From NCBI GenBank assembly GCA_025449115.1, contig JAHLKC010000084.1, positions 1-64,000 on the forward strand: a stretch of DNA of 64,000 nucleotides. Direction: 5' to 3'. The translations under genes were made by a program, and so were the position numbers. Below are positions 59,049 to 64,000 of this stretch, piece after piece. Each line of letters starts with the position of its first letter. The stretch's first letter is position 1. Under the pieces are notes generated by a model. It worked only from the letters and a program-made list of their open reading frames with translations. It had not been told where the DNA came from and made no database searches. This DNA is from Chytridium lagenaria (lineage: Eukaryota > Chytridiomycota > Chytridiomycetes > Chytridiales > Chytridiaceae).

Positions 59049-62000
59049 ATGGACGATTCCGTTAGAGATGGGGTGTCGACATCATCGGAGAGCAGCACTT
59101 CGAGTGATAGCACGGATGAGGAGGACGAGGAGAGATGGATGGCGGAGATGGAGTCGGGGTTGAAACGGTCGGCGACGAGGAAGACGTCGCTGTCAAAAAA
59201 AGCGGGTTCACGGTTCATCAAAGCAGTAAACGAGTGTTGGCAAATTCTTCGGGGAACACTCTCAACCAGCGGACAAGTCGAAAAGCAACGTCAGATAGAC
59301 CCAGTGTTGTTTTGGTGGAGAACTTGAAGAGAAAATTGGCGGCTGAAGCGAAATCGGAGAGTCATGAAATCCTTAGAACGTTGGCGACGAAAACACCGCA
59401 AAGAACGGATAGCAGTAAAAGTAACCTGTTGAAACGAAATTCGGTCGCTGTCGAGGTCAATGTTCTTGAAAATCATTCTTCCAATATTGATGTACGGCTG
59501 GGTCGAAGTTTCGTCAATATGAGTCAAGCAGGCGCCGAAGGCTTGACACCACTTCTTCCCCTCAAATCAGGTGTTCTGGATAAAAAGGATGGATCAACGT
59601 TGCAAGCTGGAAACACGAAACAGGAGCTATTGCGGAATCTACTGCATGGATCGCCGTCACTATGGGGTCGACGGTGAGTATTGCAGCGCAGGCGAAGACG
59701 GGGGCTCTGCCAGAATTGCATGACGGATGGAAGGGACCACCAAATGAAAAGGGTTGTGTTGTGACGAGGACAAGGGGAAGGAGGGAGGTGCTGCTGTATG
59801 GGCGGGGGATGTGTATATATTTGATAAGATTGCGATGTGGAAGCAGCAGTATCCGATGAGAAGTATGGATGATGCTTGGGATTCTTTTGGTAATCATCTT
59901 TAATTCTCTCGCTTACTTTTAATTCTTCAGTATATACATCTGCGTCTGCTCCCTACCGTATTATTCATTGCTTCTTCTATGATTTTCGAACCTTTTTATG
60001 AGCTCACATTCACAATTGTTCTTTTCTCGTTTTTGTTCATTAACCCCCATTATTAGTCCTCGAATCTCTGGGAAGAACTAAAAAGCTTGACGCCCTCCTC
60101 AAACTGCAGTACGGTGTACAGCGATACGATTACATCCTTAAATTCCACAGCGGTATCGTAAAGGACGAAATGGTCAGGAGATCTTTTGAGAAGAAGCTAT
60201 TAAAGAAGGGGATGGTGGTAGAGCGAGAAACATCTTTGGAGGAGCCAAAGGAATCTTTTGTGAAGATCTTGACGCCGTTTATTGCGTTGTGTCATGAGGC
60301 TCAACTTATGAAGCTCATGTTACCATTAGATCATGTTGATGAGATGGTAAGGTTTGATTTTTCAGTGTGTCGTCGTCCTCAAGTGTTGAATTGTCCTCTT
60401 TCAATTATGTTTACCTTAACCTTTAATTGGATTTGACTATTTTACCGGTGGAAAAATATTAAACGACTCCTATTCTTGTTTGCAGATACAAGAAGATGAT
60501 ATCAACATAAACGATGGTCATGAGAAAGTGGAAGAACGGAAAGCAAAAGTGTCTCCATGGGTTCAAGTTCTTCACCAATTCTGCAATCCACTTTACGATG
60601 ACAAAATGGATATTAGTAGACAGGCAGCTGTGTTTCAGCGGAAACGATTAAGCACGTTCAAAGGAGGGGATGCTGCGAAATCGTCGGCGTTGGAAGTTCA
60701 GTTAAAGTTTTTCCGGGATAGTCATAGATCTTTATTGGTGAGTTGGAGACTTTTGGATTGCAGTTATTTAAGCTCTGTTTTCTTTACCATGTCATTGTGT
60801 CCTCTGACATATTTGAAAAGACCTATAGTTTGATATCAAAGATTGAGATTAAAGTCAAAAATTCTGGTTCAGGAAAATCGATGCGGAAAGAAGGTACGAG
60901 AAACTGCTTTACTCAAAAGTTAATGTATATCAAAGGTATCGGTCAACTTCTCGAACAGAACATATACTTTGCGATGTTTCATCTTCATGATGACGAATTT
61001 CCGTTTCCTGGGAGAGAAGCCTCCCTTCGTGCCTTTCTTCGAAAAAATTGGGTTCAGGTTTACTTTGCTTTCCAGCCTCTCGACGAAGTTTCTGCGTACT
61101 TTGGGGAGAAGGTTGCGTTGTACTTTGCTTTCATCGGGTTTTACAACCGATGGTTGATCCTTGCGGCGCTTGCAGGATTGTCGTGATGTTGTATGGTTTA
61201 AAAGAGGCAAATAGGTATGAGATGGTTTTCTTGACATCGGTGGTCATATTACCCTTTACCCGCACCCTTTTCCTTGCTGCTGTTCAATAGCATTTACAGG
61301 CAACGTTGGATGGCTAACTTTGTTTTCAGTGGTCCAGTTTTTACATGGACAAAAGTCTTTGATAATGCTCTGAGTCCTTGGTTCAGTCTCTTTATCTCCA
61401 CATGGGTGACGGTCTTACCGTCAGTATGGAAACGACAGACCAATATGCTTTGCGTGGAGATGGTTCACGACCGATTTTGAGCAAATTGAGGTTAAGAGGC
61501 CACAGTTTCAGGCAACCGAAACTAGGTTGTAGCTTCAAAGAGTGTTGATTCACGTTTAAAATATGGCTTCTGCGTCTTTGTTTATTAGATAAACTGACTT
61601 TACCTGAATTGCAGACGAAACCCTGTGACGGGCAAGCAGGAAGTATTCTTCCCATGAGAAAACGCATTACGAGACAAACAATATCGTGGATATTTGTTGC
61701 TATTTGTATGTTTACATGCGTTGCTCTTAACGGTGCAGAAGTTCTTGGAGGGATCATGTTGTCGCGGCCTTTAGAAAGCGAAACTGCTATGGCTGCAGTG
61801 ATTTGTGGGCTAGGTTAGGAAGCATACCCTTTCTACGTCTTCCTTTTGTCGTGAAATCACGGAAGGGCTAATGTATCATATTTTTTTAATAGGTTTGGCG
61901 GGTATCATGTTTTTTAAAAATCCGTCACGGTACTTTGCTCATTTTTTGAATGAATGGGAAAATTAGTTAGTATCTACTTCTTCTGCTGTCTCTTTACAAC

Positions 62001-63947
62001 TGCATTGTTTGAAAATATCTAACTCGAGGCTAAAAAAAACAGCCGCACAGAATCAAATTATGATGACGCTATTATTCTTAAAACTTACGCACTGGATTTC
62101 ATCAACTATTATTCACTGGTAAGATATGAAAACATTTTGCGCGATGCAACTGCAATTAGACATTAATCACATTTTATTTGTTATTGCATTGCACAGCTCT
62201 TTTACTTTTCAATTGTGAAGCCGAACCTTCATTACCATGGGCTATGGGCATTTCCTGACGTAAAAAAGGCTGCTATGTGGTCACATCTGATGGCTATGAT
62301 GAGTCTCAGTGCCAAGGACTACTCATTATTAGTATTTTTATTCTATTCATAGGCGGACAAAGTAGGCATTTTAATTCCTCACCTCTTTCTATGAAGTAGA
62401 ATATAACACTATCTTCCTTAAAAAAGTTTTGGAACGATTTGAAGAGCTCGTCATCCCGTGGTTAATTAACAAGTCTGCTGAAATAATCACGGCTGTCAGA
62501 CTACAATATAGATGGAAAAGGATGATTAAAGAGCGACATCGCAGAGAAAGCCACGTGTTTCGAGGTGCAGACTCGTTTGTTCGATCCCCAACACCACTCC
62601 CCATGCCTCATATAGACGCGGTAATACATTCAAACCATCCGCCTCCACAACCCGCCACCGCTGGTTTCGGTGACGCGCCATAATCCGGTTAAAATGCCAA
62701 TTCCATGTGTTTCGGAGCCGGAAAGGGCGGCTGCGATTGCAGTGCCTACTTTGCAGATTGTAATTAGTGGAAGCAGAGAATCTGGGCTATTACAATCGGC
62801 GCATACAATAGTGGATCAGAATCAGCAACCATCTGCCTCCATAAATAACCTGACAACACAAACACACCTGGATCAGCTTCTCTAGGCACTTCTGTACCTT
62901 CACTAGACATATCAGAAGCACCGATCGTGAACAAAGCGGGTTCAAATTTAAAGCTTTCTCAAAACTCGTTTGGATCTGTTGGCGTTCGTCGAGCACTCTC
63001 TGTTGGATCTGCAGATCCTTCAAGGTACACTTCAAGCGGGCATATTGCAACCCGAAACCAGTTGAAGTCGATCTCTTTCAAATCTTCAAATTCCACGTCT
63101 TCTGGAAAGGCTACCCCGAAACAAAGTACCGCGAACGCATCTGCCGCCTATTTAAATCCATCGTCGGCTCCACCTGCAGAACCTGCTCAACCTTCACCAC
63201 AACAGCTGATGGAACTAGCGTTTTTCTCTCTGTCGTCTATGAGCACGGATGACTATGTGGAGCAAATTCGTGGTGGCTCCGTCAATGCTACATCCCGTAG
63301 AATGAGTATCGATGTTCAAGGTTTTCGAGGCGCAGCTCAGTCCAATTCCGCCAATGCCAACCGTGCAAAACTTTCAAAAATCCGGCTACCGCAGTTTTAC
63401 CGTGACGACAAACTTGTTCCGTTTTCAGGGATCCGGGATGAGTTTTCTCAAAAAATCATTCAACTTGGATACATTGCGATGTTCTCGTGCTGCTCGTTTC
63501 CTCTGGCACCCTGTTTCGCGCTATTAAACAACGTCTACGAGGTCCGCACTGACGCCTTTAAACTACTCTCTATCAACGCCCACTCCCCACACGAGCTAAA
63601 GATATGGGATATGGTCCAATATTCTGAAATTCGTGGCAAATGCTTCTGTATTGACGAATTCTGCCATCATTGCTTTCAACTCTCCGTCTTTCGAGTTGTT
63701 ATTCTTAGATGGCTTCGACGATACTGGGTCAAGGTTTGCCGCAAGGTTCACTTTCATCATTGCGTTCCATTATTGCGTGCACTTGCTTGTTACGGCTTTT
63801 TTGTTAATTGTGCCAGAAATGCCGAAATCTGTGCACCTTGCGATGGAGAGAGCGGCGTACCTTGATAGGCTGAGGCGTGGGAATGAGGTGGAGGAGGAGG
63901 AAGAAAGGTTAAGCGTATCGTCCTTGGAAATGTTGCGGAAGGATTGA
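59049..63947 (+). CDS. Anoctamin/TMEM16-family membrane protein
   Basis: A lipid scramblase or ion channel family, related in fungi to Ist2. The start MDDSVRDGVSTSSESSTS (59049) opens a long Ser-rich cytoplasmic N-terminus. The anoctamin dimerisation/pre-TM part includes FFRDSHRSLL and IYFAMFHLHDDEFPFPGR. Membrane helices follow, with LDEVSAYFGEKVALYFAFIG and FYNRWLILAALAG. Then come FDNALSPWFSLFISTWVTVL, KRITRQTISWIFVAICMFT and ALDFINYYSLLFYFSIVKP. Next are DGYDESQCQGLLIISIFILF and QKIIQLGYIAMFSCCSFPLA, then LLNNVYEVRTDAFKLL, as in other anoctamins. The C-terminus is YCVHLLVTAFLLIVPEMPKS, then ERAAYLDRLRRGNE. Between helices near 62650-63180 lies a long insert rich in Ser/Pro. Frame slips near 59290, 61450, 62010, 62880 and 63630 leave conserved residues on both sides. 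Which activity it has (scrambling or conductance) cannot be told. Confidence 0.85.
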
Positions 63948-64000
63948 AGAATGTCGAATGAGATATTGGGGCATGATGGGGCTGGAAACCGGATGTAGAT

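Overview
The window looks like nuclear DNA of an early-diverging fungus, most likely a chytrid; that placement is an inference. Genes carry many short GT..AG introns, intergenic DNA is A/T-rich with microsatellites, and the recognisable genes are fungal or opisthokont. They include a DENND11/LCHN protein, CCDC47, a mitochondrial FtsJ-type rRNA methyltransferase, NADPH-cytochrome P450 reductase, an AreA-type GATA factor, a Zap1-like zinc-finger protein and an anoctamin. I saw no rRNA, tRNA or CRISPR. Nearly every conserved gene is broken by one-base frame shifts, often in homopolymers, while codons on both sides remain conserved. I therefore read most breaks as sequence or assembly errors. CDS spans below are gene spans including introns.

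Layout. 0-1.3 kb: edge-truncated copy A of a three-copy gene family. 1.4-4.4 kb (-): DENND11-like. 5.1-6.6 kb (+): CCDC47. 7.1-8.2 kb (+): MRM2-like methyltransferase with a duplicated 3' end. 9.0-12.2 kb (-): P450 reductase. 13.2-18.2 kb (-): two paralogous VWA-domain genes, the first with a palindromic minisatellite in an intron. 19.0-21.1 kb (+): F-box/WD40 gene. 21.4-30.9 kb: a large imperfect tandem duplication holding copies B and C of the family, each with tandemly repeated mini-exons, plus decayed pieces of the F-box/WD40 gene and of the second VWA gene.

31.8-35.3 kb (-): an unrecognised Ser-rich protein and a NUDT19-like Nudix hydrolase ending in a peroxisomal-type AKL. 37.0-38.2 kb (+): F-box-ankyrin gene. 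38.7-41.1 kb (-): a cluster of small proteins sharing an exact CxxHx4CxxC motif. 41.4-43.8 kb (-): polytopic membrane protein. 44.7-46.1 kb (-): GPI-anchored wall-type protein. 46.1-49.0 kb: mostly repeats. 49.0-49.7 kb (+): double-CDGSH iron-sulfur protein with a C-terminal membrane anchor. 51.7-53.7 kb (+): GATA factor. 54.9-58.3 kb (+): Zap1-like regulator with a repeat array rich in CC pairs and His. 59.0-63.9 kb (+): anoctamin.

There is no operon logic. The genes are separate housekeeping, regulatory and lineage-specific units. The strongest candidates for undescribed biology are the CC/His repeat array joined to Zap1-type fingers, the CxxHx4CxxC gene cluster, and the symmetric 63-nt exon cassettes in the duplicated family.
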